A stretch of 64,000 nucleotides of DNA from assembly GCA_003402745.1 (NCBI GenBank), contig QQND01000001.1, positions 26,619-90,618 on the forward strand, in the 5' to 3' direction. Source of the stretch: Verrucomicrobiota bacterium (GTDB lineage Bacteria; Verrucomicrobiota; Verrucomicrobiia; Chthoniobacterales; Chthoniobacteraceae). The notes under the pieces are model-generated. The model did not search any database. It saw nothing but the letters and a program-made list of their open reading frames with translations, and was not told the DNA's origin. Positions within the stretch are counted from its first letter, which is position 1, and each line of letters begins with the position of its first letter. The translations under genes were made by a program, and so were the position numbers. This document shows positions 51,158 to 59,875 of the stretch, one piece after another.

Positions 51158-53521
51158 ATGAACCCTCTTGACCGCAAGCTTCTGCGCGACCTGAGTGCCA
51201 TCAAGGGTCAGATCGCCGCCGTCGCCTTGGTCATGGCCTGCGGATTGGCGATGATGATCCTCTCACGCAGTCTCATCCTCTCCCTATCCCAAACGCGCGA
51301 CCTTTACTATGCCGCCCACCGGATGGGAAACGTCTTCGCCGATTTGCGCCGCGCCCCGAAGGCGCTCGCCCAGCGCATCGCTGACCTTCCAGGAGTCGCA
51401 CGCATCGAGACTCGGATCAAGGGGACGCTCCTGCTGGACCTTCCCGACGTGATCGAACCAGCCGATGGCCTCGTGCTCTCGCTCCCCAATGAGCGCGACC
51501 CCGCTCTGCTGTCGTTGTTCCTGCGGAGCGGCCGGTTACCGGCGTCGGGCACGCGCGGCGAGGTTGCCATTTCTGAAGCATTCGCGGAGGCCCGGGGACT
51601 CCAACCCGGCGATAGCCTCCAGGCCACGCTCCGTGGCAAACAACAGCGCCTCCTCATCACCGGAATCGCCCTCTCCCCCGAATTCATCTTTGAAGCCCGC
51701 CCGGGCGAAACCCTGCCCGACGCGAAGCGGTTCGGCATTTTTTGGATGCGCGAACGCGAACTGGCCGCCGCCATGGACCTGGAAGGCGCCTTCAACAATG
51801 TCGTTCTTTCCACCGGGCCCGGGACCAAACCGGAAGCCATTCAAGCGGACCTCGACCTTTTGCTTGCCCCCTATGGCGGGCTGGGCGCCTTTGGCCTCAG
51901 GGAACATCCCTCGGCCAACCGGCTCAACGACGAACTGGGCATCCTGAGCACCCTAGCGGTGGCTTTCCCAATGGCGTTCCTGAGCGTCGCCGCGTTCATG
52001 AGCAGCTCGGTGCTCACGCGCCTCGTGCGCTTGCAGCGCGAACAAATCGCCCAACTCAAGGCTTTCGGCTTCACCCCCCGCGAAATCGGCATCCATTACG
52101 CGAAGTTTGCCCTTGTGCTCGTCCTCGCGGGCACCACTCTGGGCACCGTCGGTGGACTCCACCTTGGCAGCCAGTTCGTAGCGCTTTACCACAAGTTTTT
52201 CAAATTCCCTGAGCTCCCCTTCCATCCCGCCTGGGGGGCGGTCGCCATCGCATTCTGCGCCAACACCATGGCCGCTTTCGCAGGCGTATTTGGAGCCGTC
52301 CGGCAGGCTGTCCGCCTCGCCCCCGCACAGGCCATGCGCCCGGAACCTCCCGCCTCTTTCCGCCCCTCCCTTCCGGAGCGACTGGGGCTGACAAAATTGC
52401 TGCCCATACCCGTGCGGATGGCCCTGCGCAATATCCAACGCCGGCCCGCTCAGGCGCTTTTCACCACCCTCGGGCTCGCCCTAGCCGCAGGCATTCCCGT
52501 CCTGCCCGGGGCCATGCGTGACGGCGTCGACCATCTGCTTTCCTTTGAATGGGATGTTGCCCAACGTCAAAACGCCTCCGTAGGCCTGCGTGAACCCGGC
52601 AGTGCCGCCGCCGCACACGCCCTTGCGGGGCTTCCGGGCGTCCTCAAAAGCGAGGCTTTCCGCAGCGTTCCAGTACGCATCCGCTATGGCCAGCACACAA
52701 GGCGCCTTCTCCTCACCGGCTTGGATCCCGAAGGCTCTCTCAACCGGCCGCTGGATGAGCAGGGAAACCCGGCGGGCGTGCCTCCATCAGGACTGGCGAT
52801 TTCAGCAAAGCTGGCGGAGATTTTGGAGGCGGTTCCGGGAGACTTTCTACAAGTGGAAATCCTGGAAGGCAAAAGACCCGTCCACTCCCTAAAACTCCAA
52901 TCCCTAATCACCGACTACGCCGGCCTCAACGCCTATATGAGCCGGGAAGCGCTTCATACGCTGCTTCGAGAAGGCGAAACGGTGAGCGGCGCCCACTTCC
53001 AAGTCGACACGCTCCTGTGGGAGCGTCTGTTCCAGCGCCTCAAAAACACCCCGGCCATTTCCGCGCTCCGCCTCAAGGAGGCAACGCGCGCGAGTTTCAA
53101 ACAAACCACGGCCGAGAGCATCAATCTGCTCCAGACCCTCTATTTCTCCTTTGCCGTGGTGGTCGCCTTCGGGGTGGTTTACAATAGCGCCCGCATCGCC
53201 TTGTCGGAGCGCAGCCGGGACCTTGCAACCCTCCGGGTGCTCGGATTTTCCCACCGCGAAGTCGCCGCAGTCCTCATCGGCGAACTGGCCCTGCTCACCC
53301 TCCTCGCACTGCCCGCCGGACTCGCCTTTGGAAGCTTGCTCTCCCAGCTCATCATTTCAAAAGTCCACACAGAAACCGTACGCCTTCCTCTGGTTTTGAC
53401 CTCGAAGAATTTCGCCACCGCCGCCACCATCGTCCTCAGTTCAGCTGCCTGCTCCTTCACTCTCGTGACACGCCGTATCCGCAAACTCGACCTCCTCGCC
53501 GTGCTCAAAGCCGCAGAGTAA
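51158..53521 (+). CDS. FtsX-like ABC permease (DevC/MacB type), large
   Basis: A 787-residue membrane protein with the arrangement of FtsX-like permeases: an N-terminal helix (GQIAAVALVMACGLAMMILSRSL), an extracytoplasmic domain, three helices (VAFPMAFLSVAAFMSSSVL, FALVLVLAGTTLGTVGGLHL, AWGAVAIAFCANTMAAFAGVFGAVRQAVRLAPAQAMRPE), a second extracytoplasmic domain and three C-terminal helices (FSFAVVVAFGVVYNSARIALSERSRDLATLRVLGFS and others, ending VLKAAE). It is fused from two FtsX units. The HlyD-type gene follows 9 bases later, but the ATPase that such exporters need is not encoded nearby. Confidence 0.87.
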   Translation: MNPLDRKLLRDLSAIKGQIAAVALVMACGLAMMILSRSLILSLSQTRDLYYAAHRMGNVFADLRRAPKALAQRIADLPGVARIETRIKGTLLLDLPDVIEPADGLVLSLPNERDPALLSLFLRSGRLPASGTRGEVAISEAFAEARGLQPGDSLQATLRGKQQRLLITGIALSPEFIFEARPGETLPDAKRFGIFWMRERELAAAMDLEGAFNNVVLSTGPGTKPEAIQADLDLLLAPYGGLGAFGLREHPSANRLNDELGILSTLAVAFPMAFLSVAAFMSSSVLTRLVRLQREQIAQLKAFGFTPREIGIHYAKFALVLVLAGTTLGTVGGLHLGSQFVALYHKFFKFPELPFHPAWGAVAIAFCANTMAAFAGVFGAVRQAVRLAPAQAMRPEPPASFRPSLPERLGLTKLLPIPVRMALRNIQRRPAQALFTTLGLALAAGIPVLPGAMRDGVDHLLSFEWDVAQRQNASVGLREPGSAAAAHALAGLPGVLKSEAFRSVPVRIRYGQHTRRLLLTGLDPEGSLNRPLDEQGNPAGVPPSGLAISAKLAEILEAVPGDFLQVEILEGKRPVHSLKLQSLITDYAGLNAYMSREALHTLLREGETVSGAHFQVDTLLWERLFQRLKNTPAISALRLKEATRASFKQTTAESINLLQTLYFSFAVVVAFGVVYNSARIALSERSRDLATLRVLGFSHREVAAVLIGELALLTLLALPAGLAFGSLLSQLIISKVHTETVRLPLVLTSKNFATAATIVLSSAACSFTLVTRRIRKLDLLAVLKAAE

Positions 53522-53530
53522 GCGTCCCCC

Positions 53531-54772
53531 ATGTCTCCTTCCATGCCACCGTCCGCCGATCCCGTCACCTCCCAAAAAAAGCAGCCTGTGTTTCCCTTTC
53601 TTCGCTGGCTCACGCTCCTGCTGCTCGTGGCTGCGCTCGCCTTCAACTTCCGCCCAAAACCCCTCCCTGTTGAAACCGCCGCTGCTTTCGAAGGCCCCAT
53701 GGACGCCTCAGTCCTCGAGGAAGGCAAAACGCGCATCCGCAACCGGTACGTGATCTCGCCGCCCCTGGCGGGGATGGTCCGACGAACCCCTTTGCGCGCC
53801 GGTGATCTCGTGGTCCAGGGACAAACGCTGGTCGCAGTGATCGATCCAGAACCCTCAGAATTATTGAGCCCGCGCAGCCGCGCCCAAGCGGAAGCCCGCG
53901 TCCAGTCCGCCGAGGCCGCACTTCAACAGCGGGAAGCGGATGTGGCCCGGGCTGCCTCCGCTGCAGATTTGGCCTCCCGTGAGCGCGCCCGCGCGGATGT
54001 CCTCTCTCGTTCCGGCGCGATTTCCGAGCAGGAACGGGACGCCGCAGAACTCGGCGCTTCCATGCGAAACAGGGAATGGAAGGCCGCTGAATTCAGCCGG
54101 GACATTTCTAGGTACGAACTGGCCCAGGCCCAGGCGACGCTGCGCAGCGGACCCCTGGGAAGTGCTCCGCTTGAAATCACCTCCCCAATCAACGGCGTCG
54201 TCCTAAACGTCTTCGAAGAAAATGCGCGGAGCGTCGCCCCAGGAACGCCGCTTCTGGAAGTGGGCGACCCGAGTGAACTTGAAATCGAGATCGAGCTCCT
54301 CTCCACAGACGCCGCCGGCGTCCACCTGGGCGCCCCCGTCTCCATCGAGCGCTGGGGCGGCCCCGACCCGCTCCCCGCCAAAGTCCGCCTGGTGGAACCC
54401 GCCGCGTTTACGAAAACCTCCGCCCTCGGTGTCGAGGAACAGCGGGTGCGAGTTTTAGTAGACTTCAACGCGACTCTTCCCCTCTCCCCCAAACTAGGGG
54501 ACCGGTTTCGCGTAGAGGGCCGAATCCAAACGTGGCACTCCAACCGCGTCCTCCAAGTCCCTGCAGGCGCCCTTTTCCGAAGGGGCGTGGTCTGGAAGTG
54601 TTTCACCCTTTCCGGGGGCGCTGCTCGTTTGCAGGAACTCAAAGTCGGCCATCAAAATGGTCAGACAGCCGAAATCCTCTCCGGCCTGGCAGCGGGCGAG
54701 GCCGTGATTGTGCACCCCCCAGACGCCGTCCGGGAGGGACTCCGTGTCCAGGCCCGGCCTTCCGAACCGTAA
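53531..54772 (+). CDS. HlyD/MacA-type periplasmic adaptor protein
   Basis: A 413-residue membrane-fusion protein: one N-terminal helix (FLRWLTLLLLVAALAFNFRPK), a lipoyl-like hairpin domain (VETAAAFEGPMDASVLEEGKTRIRNRYVISPPLAGMVRRTPLRAGDLVVQG and later ITSPINGVVLNVFEENARSVAPGTPLLEVGD), a coiled-coil hairpin (QAEARVQSAEAALQQREADVARAASAADLASRERARADVL) and a strand-rich C-terminal barrel. It probably bridges the upstream FtsX-type permease to an outer-membrane channel. The gene begins 9 bases after the permease stop. No outer-membrane TolC gene is visible. Confidence 0.87.
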   Translation: MSPSMPPSADPVTSQKKQPVFPFLRWLTLLLLVAALAFNFRPKPLPVETAAAFEGPMDASVLEEGKTRIRNRYVISPPLAGMVRRTPLRAGDLVVQGQTLVAVIDPEPSELLSPRSRAQAEARVQSAEAALQQREADVARAASAADLASRERARADVLSRSGAISEQERDAAELGASMRNREWKAAEFSRDISRYELAQAQATLRSGPLGSAPLEITSPINGVVLNVFEENARSVAPGTPLLEVGDPSELEIEIELLSTDAAGVHLGAPVSIERWGGPDPLPAKVRLVEPAAFTKTSALGVEEQRVRVLVDFNATLPLSPKLGDRFRVEGRIQTWHSNRVLQVPAGALFRRGVVWKCFTLSGGAARLQELKVGHQNGQTAEILSGLAAGEAVIVHPPDAVREGLRVQARPSEP

Positions 54773-54844
54773 TAAAATCTAACGAGCCGAACCCTGATCC
54801 CATGGCCAAGCGCGAAAAGACCGCGATTTTTCCGCAACCCGGGC

Positions 54845-54856
54845 TATATTGAGGTG
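54845..54856 (+). promoter_or_regulatory. Candidate -10 hexamer and ribosome-binding site before 54868 gene
   Basis: TATATT at 54845-54850 could be a -10 hexamer, and the following GAGGTG (54851-54856) could be the ribosome-binding site 11 bases before the ATG; both cannot act for the same transcript in the normal geometry unless the transcript is nearly leaderless upstream, so at least one assignment is doubtful. Confidence 0.25.
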
Positions 54857-54867
54857 TTACTAATTTT

Positions 54868-55539
54868 ATGAAGCCCGCCCCTTTACTCTCCGTCCTTCTA
54901 TTTGGTGCGATCCTCGTTTTCTTCCCGGCATGCCCTACCCAAGCCCAGTCCCCCAGCTCCGCTTTGAGCCCCAGCTCTGCTTTGAGCCCCAGCTCTGCTT
55001 TGAGCCCCGAATCGCGCTTGGAGGCGATGCGGGCTCGCCTCGGGCTCTCTGAAGAGCAGTTTGCAAAACTCAAACCCGTGGTGCTGGAGGAATCCTCCAA
55101 CCTTGACGCCATCAAAAATGACGCGACCCTCACAGACTCTCAGAAAAAGGAAAAAGCGGGCGTCCTCATGGCAAGTTTCAGAGAGAAAATGGGAGCCGTG
55201 TTGACTGCGGAACAGCGGGCGCAATTGGCCGAGGAAACCCAGCGCAGGGCAACGCAGGGGCGGGACGAGATTGCGCTGCGCCTGCAGGCCATGAAGGAAA
55301 AACTCGGCCTCAGCGAAGAGCAAATGGCTAAAATCAGGCCCGTGCTTCTGGAGGAGGGGCCAAAACTCAAAGCGCTCAAGGACGACAAAACCACTTCGCC
55401 CGAGGAAAAACGCGCGACCTTAAAGCAAAGCATGGAGCGGATCGCGGCGGAACTGACCCCGGAGCAGAAAGAAAAAATGCGCGAACAGCTTCAAAAACGC
55501 GCCGCACAAAACGCCGAGGAATCCCCGAAAAAGCCCTGA
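54868..55539 (+). CDS. Secreted helical protein with duplicated domain and SPSSAL repeats
   Basis: A 223-residue exported protein (signal peptide ends TQAQ). After cleavage there are three copies of SPSSAL, encoded by an 18-base tandem repeat, then two homologous units of about 75 residues: RLEAMRARLGLSEEQFAKLKPVVLEE...LTAEQRAQLAEETQRR and RLQAMKEKLGLSEEQMAKIRPVLLEE...LTPEQKEKMREQLQKR. The LSxEQ helices and length recall the Spy/CpxP-type periplasmic chaperone class, although sequence motifs for it (LTxxQ) are only approximate. It may serve in envelope stress. The gene is preceded by a TATATT and a GAGGTG. Confidence 0.6.
   Translation: MKPAPLLSVLLFGAILVFFPACPTQAQSPSSALSPSSALSPSSALSPESRLEAMRARLGLSEEQFAKLKPVVLEESSNLDAIKNDATLTDSQKKEKAGVLMASFREKMGAVLTAEQRAQLAEETQRRATQGRDEIALRLQAMKEKLGLSEEQMAKIRPVLLEEGPKLKALKDDKTTSPEEKRATLKQSMERIAAELTPEQKEKMREQLQKRAAQNAEESPKKP
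54955..55008 (+). repeat. 18-base tandem repeat, three copies, inside CDS
   Basis: AGCTC(C/T)GCTTTGAGCCCC recurs with period 18 (starts at 54955, 54973 and 54991), encoding SPSSAL three times. The period is a multiple of three, so copy-number change keeps the frame. Confidence 0.85.
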
Positions 55540-55569
55540 GAAACCGCTCCCCTTTCGGCTTGGAAAGAA

Positions 55570-55639
55570 GTGCACGCCATAAAATGCACGCTACAAGGTG
55601 CACGCCATAAAGTGCACGCCATAAAGTGCACGCCAAAGA
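55570..55639. repeat. 14-base tandem repeat, five copies
   Basis: GTGCACGCCATAAA recurs at 55570, 55584, 55598, 55612 and 55626; the second and fifth copies diverge slightly. Each complete unit contains the palindrome GTGCAC. The array sits in a 218-base gap between the convergent genes of the duplicated-domain protein and the serine hydrolase. It is not coding (period not a multiple of three) and is too short and unspaced for CRISPR. Confidence 0.85.
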
Positions 55640-55757
55640 GTCCTGCCCAAGCCCGGCGACCGCAGGCATAGCAGCTCAATGGGCCGCCCCAGGGCCGCCG
55701 GTTTTAAAACCGCAGCCGCACAAATCTTGGGAACGCCTCGCCGTTCGCGGCGAACCC

Positions 55758-56924
55758 TCAGGACTTACGCAGCTCCCCCGATGCCTCCCCTTCGTAACAG
55801 GCCTCTATCAAGCTGAGGGCCCGCATATTCGGAAGCACCCCGGGCTCCATCTGATTCATCACGTAGGCAAAACCAAGACCCCGCGTCGGGTCGGCAAACC
55901 CCACGCTGCCTCCCGCGCCCGGGTGACCGAAGGCTTTTGATTCGGGGCCAAAAGTTTTGCGTCGCTTCCTTCCCAAAGCGTCCTCTGGATCCCGCATGAA
56001 ACCACACGAAAAAGCCGTGTCCATTTGTAGCACCCGGTCCGCACCTTGAACTCTGCTCCGCTGAAGCGGCAACAGTGTCTCCGGCTTGAAGTAACTCCGG
56101 CCACTCCACGCTCCCTCGCAGGCGAGCATGGCGTAAAACTTTGCAATAGCGCTCGCCGTTCCGATTCCACCAAAGCCCGCATATTCGCCCTGCCTGGCCT
56201 CTGGCGTGTTCATCGCCCCGGCGGAATGCAGTCCCTTTGGCGATGCAAACGATCGGGACGTCAAAGATCCCGGCGTCATGAACGCTGTGAAAAATGGATC
56301 GTCTTTAGGCATCACCCCTTTGGGCGCAAATACGGGAGCGATGCGGGAATGTATTTCAGGGGGCGCTCCGATCCAAAACTGCAACTCCAGAGGCTCCGCG
56401 AAAACCCGTCTCCAGTAAGCTCCCAAAGACTCCCCGCCAGTGATTTTTCGCAATACTGCATCGAGCAGAAACCCAAACGTACGAGGATGATAACCGTGTG
56501 CTGTTCCCGGAACCCAGGCGGGCTCTTGGGCTGCGAGTGCCTCAAAAACCGCAGCGCAATCCTCCACCGGAGGCGACGCGTTCAGCGCACACAACCCAGC
56601 CTGGTGCTGGAGAAGCGTTTCAAGGGTGACGTCCCGCTTGCCGGCCGCACCAAATTCCGGCCACAGGTATGAAACGCGCGTCGCCAAGGGAAGTCGCGCT
56701 CCCTCCAAGGCATGCAACAAACAGGCGGCTGACATCCCCTTCGTTGCGGACCACACCAGTACGGGCGTGGAAACATCCCACGGCATCGTTCCTTCCTTGT
56801 CCTTAAACCCGCTGCCCATTCCCACGATTTCTTTCCCCTCAACCCATACGGAAACCGACGCCCCAATTTCCCCCCGCATGGAAAAATTCTCCGCATATGC
56901 GCTTCGCATCGCCTCAACATTCAT
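55758..56924 (-). CDS. Serine hydrolase, beta-lactamase/EstB family
   Basis: A 388-residue penicillin-binding-protein-fold hydrolase without a signal peptide. The SxxK motif is VWSATKGMSA, the second motif is a Tyr in HGYHPRTFGF and the C-terminal motif is FGHPGAGGSVGFADP (HxG form). These fit class C beta-lactamase-like esterases (EstB, LovD). It is the last gene of an apparent operon, 6 bases after the cyclase-like gene. In that context an acyltransferase or esterase acting on a terpenoid alcohol is conceivable, as LovD acylates a polyketide, but no direct evidence exists. Confidence 0.88.
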   Translation of the reverse strand: MNVEAMRSAYAENFSMRGEIGASVSVWVEGKEIVGMGSGFKDKEGTMPWDVSTPVLVWSATKGMSAACLLHALEGARLPLATRVSYLWPEFGAAGKRDVTLETLLQHQAGLCALNASPPVEDCAAVFEALAAQEPAWVPGTAHGYHPRTFGFLLDAVLRKITGGESLGAYWRRVFAEPLELQFWIGAPPEIHSRIAPVFAPKGVMPKDDPFFTAFMTPGSLTSRSFASPKGLHSAGAMNTPEARQGEYAGFGGIGTASAIAKFYAMLACEGAWSGRSYFKPETLLPLQRSRVQGADRVLQMDTAFSCGFMRDPEDALGRKRRKTFGPESKAFGHPGAGGSVGFADPTRGLGFAYVMNQMEPGVLPNMRALSLIEACYEGEASGELRKS

Positions 56925-56930
56925 AACGAA

Positions 56931-58841
56931 TTAATCCTTCTGCTTTGGCCCCCGTGAAAACGGGGACCAGGCTTTCATCTCAGCCAAAGGCTCGCTTTCC
57001 AAGGAACCGTCCTCGGGCACATCCCCGAATTCTACGGACCCCTGCAGTACCGCCCCAAGGGCTGCAACCGTCGTCAACTGAGGGTAAAGACGCTCATAGT
57101 ACCAGAGCTTTGCAAAGTAGAACCCCACGGGCGCACACTCCAACCAACGTCCGTTTTCAACACGCTCCACCATCCAGCGCACCCCTTTGTCTACGGCGCT
57201 GGTATACGACGTCCCGGCGAGGGCTTCGAGGGCGACGCCCGTTTCTTCAACCGTACTTTCCAGGTGCTGCCCCGAGCCCCCGGACCAACCTCCGTCAGCC
57301 TGCTGCAGGCCCGCGAGCGCGGCCTTCCCCCGTTGCAGCACTTCAGGCGCGAATTCAAACCCGCGGTCCCGAAGCTCTCTGAGGGCCAAAACCACCCGCG
57401 CCGTTCCCCAGGTCGGATTCTCCTCCGCAGGGGCGTCCTGGTTTCCAAACCACAACGGCACCCACGTTCCATCAGGCCGTTGCTGTTTTTGAAGAAACGC
57501 TAAGCCGCGTTGAATGGCCTTAATGACCTCCGTTCGAAACGCTCCCTGCCATTCGGGTAGCCACGCACTCCAGGAGCGCAGGGTGTGAGCGGTCAAATCG
57601 GCTCCACTCCGATCAAAAGGGAGGGTTCCCCAGCCGCGGCAAAAAGTCGGAATCCCGCCGTCCCTGTTTTGGAGGCCCAGCAACCAGCGCGTCCCCAACT
57701 GGCCCGCGCGCCGCGCTCGGGAGTCGATGGTCCCCAAAGCCAGAAGCGCCAGAAGGGCCCCCGGTGTGTCGTCCGCATCCGGAACCCCCCCAGCGAGATC
57801 CGTCCACGCCCAGCCTCCCGGGGCGGCGTTGGTGTAAGGATGCCGGCAAAGATACTGCTGGCCCAAAAGCCACTCTTTCAAAACAGAACGCACCTCGTAA
57901 GAGAGCAGGTTGGACTGCCGGTGAAGGCCGTTGATCGCCCAGGTTGTCACCCACGTGGAAAGGTTCGTGTCTATCGGCCAGCTCCCGTCGGGACGCATGG
58001 AAACTCGCAAAAACGAGGCTGCGCGTTGGGCGGTTTTCGAGTTCGTTTCCCCCAGGGCCGCAAGGTTCATGAGTACAAAACTCGTCAGAGGCGTGGCCTC
58101 CAAAAAACCTCCATTTTCGGGTTGGATCTTCTCAAGCTTTCGCGAGGCGACCTTTTCAAGACGGTTGCGAAGGAACCGCAGCAGCGGGTTTTTTGTAGGG
58201 GCATGTCGATGGATCGCTCGCCCAATTGCGATAAGTGCTGGAAGGGCGTAGCTCACCACCGGAAGTTGCAAAAAACCATAAAACCCGTGGGGAAAAGCAG
58301 CGAGTTCAAAAGGCAGCGAAGGAACTTCGCTCCAGCCGTTTGCGCCCATACGACCGGACAAAATACAAGCCGTTAAAATTGGCACTGAAAACGTCCGGTC
58401 TTTCCCGTACCGCCGCCGGATGGACTCAGCCAAATATTTTTCCCATCCCGCAGAATCCACCCCACAAGCTTTTTGCAGCCACTGCCGGCTTTGTCCCACC
58501 ACCTCGGGGTAAACCGCGTCCTGCTTTGCCGCCCCGAAGGCAGCCCAAACAAGCGCTGTCGTACTGATGTTGGAATGACTTTTGTTGGTATCGCCCCAGC
58601 CGCCATCCGCATTTTGATGAGCTGCCAGCCAGTTCAATCCCGCCTCTATGCGAGGCTCATCCTGGGCCGAACCATCCGCCGTCGCGAGTTGTGCAAACGC
58701 GATCACGGCCGTGGCTGTGGAGAGTGCACTGCTTGAGAGCTCGCCCACCCAAAAGCCATCCCCTCCCATTTCCTCCAAAAGTTGGCGGGTCGAAACGCCC
58801 AGGGCTGCGGAGACCCGTTCCCTTGTAAAAGCCGCTTTCAT
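56931..58841 (-). CDS. Squalene-hopene cyclase-superfamily terpene cyclase
   Basis: A 636-residue alpha/alpha-barrel protein of the class II terpene cyclase family. The acid motif DxDD is present as VPDADDTPGAL, and several QW-type repeats are seen (LNWLAAHQNADGGWGD, WLLGLQNRDGGIPTF, LAFLQKQQRPDGTWVPLWFG, LAGLQQADGGWSGG). The N-terminus reads GDGFWVGELSSSALSTATAVIAF, and FCRGWGTLPFDRSGADLTAHTLRSW replaces the standard SHC segment. It has a full-length cyclase size but differs from HpnF, and the usual hopanoid genes (hpnC, D, E) are absent. It overlaps the upstream prenyltransferase-like gene by four bases. Confidence 0.85.
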   Translation of the reverse strand: MKAAFTRERVSAALGVSTRQLLEEMGGDGFWVGELSSSALSTATAVIAFAQLATADGSAQDEPRIEAGLNWLAAHQNADGGWGDTNKSHSNISTTALVWAAFGAAKQDAVYPEVVGQSRQWLQKACGVDSAGWEKYLAESIRRRYGKDRTFSVPILTACILSGRMGANGWSEVPSLPFELAAFPHGFYGFLQLPVVSYALPALIAIGRAIHRHAPTKNPLLRFLRNRLEKVASRKLEKIQPENGGFLEATPLTSFVLMNLAALGETNSKTAQRAASFLRVSMRPDGSWPIDTNLSTWVTTWAINGLHRQSNLLSYEVRSVLKEWLLGQQYLCRHPYTNAAPGGWAWTDLAGGVPDADDTPGALLALLALGTIDSRARRAGQLGTRWLLGLQNRDGGIPTFCRGWGTLPFDRSGADLTAHTLRSWSAWLPEWQGAFRTEVIKAIQRGLAFLQKQQRPDGTWVPLWFGNQDAPAEENPTWGTARVVLALRELRDRGFEFAPEVLQRGKAALAGLQQADGGWSGGSGQHLESTVEETGVALEALAGTSYTSAVDKGVRWMVERVENGRWLECAPVGFYFAKLWYYERLYPQLTTVAALGAVLQGSVEFGDVPEDGSLESEPLAEMKAWSPFSRGPKQKD

Positions 58842-59716
58842 AGGAGGTGCCCCAGTGCCAAAAGGCCGTAAAACGTGTATTCCGCGTCCAGATGGTCATC
58901 CGCCCAGTGCCCGTGGAAGCCGCCCTGCGCGGTCCAGAGCGAGTCCAAGAAATCAAGGCAGCGCTCTTTTGCAACCGCCCCAAGCTCAACCTCCAAACAA
59001 GACAAAGCGTGCAAAGCCGTAGCCGTGGAAAGTAGGTCCGGTATCGGCGCCAGGGGCATCGCCAGAAATCCACCCGCGGGGTGCATCTGCGACAAGAGCC
59101 AGCTCCCCGCCGCCTCATGAATGGGCATTTCCAACTGATGGAGAAGTGTGACAGCCGCCGCAGAGGCGTTGGTGGAGCCCACGCGCAACCCGGGAACATT
59201 TCCCCAAGCGCCGTCCCGAGTTTCCAAAAATTTCAACGACTGCACCAGCCTCAAAGGGTCAGGGAGCTGCACCCCGAGATCCTGATAAGAGCCAAGCGCC
59301 ACGAAGCCTCCATAGGCCGTGCCGGAAGCGGCGCCGGCCTCGCCATCAAACCCCCCGTTATCGGTTCTGTAGCTCTCGACTTTTTCGAGAATGCCCAAAG
59401 CAATTTCCTTCGGAGGAGCCCCGACCACGGCCCAGCAGCGCGCAAGCGCGCCCAGATGCACAAAATCCAGCGCACCCCCTGATCCAAAGCCCAGCAACCT
59501 TTCGCGCACCACGCCAAAAGGCACCGCTTCGTCGAGGGCCTGCAGCAGTGCGAGGGCAAAAATTGTGTAATACAAGTCAGGGCGACCATCCCGATCCAGT
59601 CCCTCGCCCTCACTTGAAAGTCTGGAATGTGCAAAAGCCCGGACAACGGGGAGCGACTCGCCTAAGCTGAGCGCACCACGCCGGGCAACCTGAAGCATTT
59701 GGAGGCGAAGAGACAC
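58838..59716 (-). CDS. Prenyltransferase-beta/cyclase-repeat protein
   Basis: A 292-residue alpha/alpha-toroid protein resembling protein geranylgeranyltransferase beta subunits and squalene-cyclase repeats ([93 protein letters not shown]). The expected Asp/Cys/His zinc ligands of protein prenyltransferases are not obvious, which favours a cyclase-like or ligand-binding role. It starts 17 bases into the ORF track of the next plus-strand gene, from which it diverges. It heads the three-gene operon, and its stop overlaps the cyclase start (ATGA). Confidence 0.75.
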   Translation of the reverse strand: MSLRLQMLQVARRGALSLGESLPVVRAFAHSRLSSEGEGLDRDGRPDLYYTIFALALLQALDEAVPFGVVRERLLGFGSGGALDFVHLGALARCWAVVGAPPKEIALGILEKVESYRTDNGGFDGEAGAASGTAYGGFVALGSYQDLGVQLPDPLRLVQSLKFLETRDGAWGNVPGLRVGSTNASAAAVTLLHQLEMPIHEAAGSWLLSQMHPAGGFLAMPLAPIPDLLSTATALHALSCLEVELGAVAKERCLDFLDSLWTAQGGFHGHWADDHLDAEYTFYGLLALGHLL

Positions 59717-59875
59717 GCCCTCCAGCCTAGCGTAAGCACCACCTTGGAATCACAGCCTTTTCTGAGCTCCTCCTGTTCCCCGGCCTCGTCCTCTGTTTCA
59801 GAGATTGTTCCGCGAAAGATATTGATAAACATTGTTGCCCCTGAGCTCCAGGATCAAAGAATCTCACGTATTCCC

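Noticed and set aside
55570-55639. CRISPR array
   Set aside because: Units are 14 bases with no spacers; it is a simple tandem repeat and no cas gene is near.
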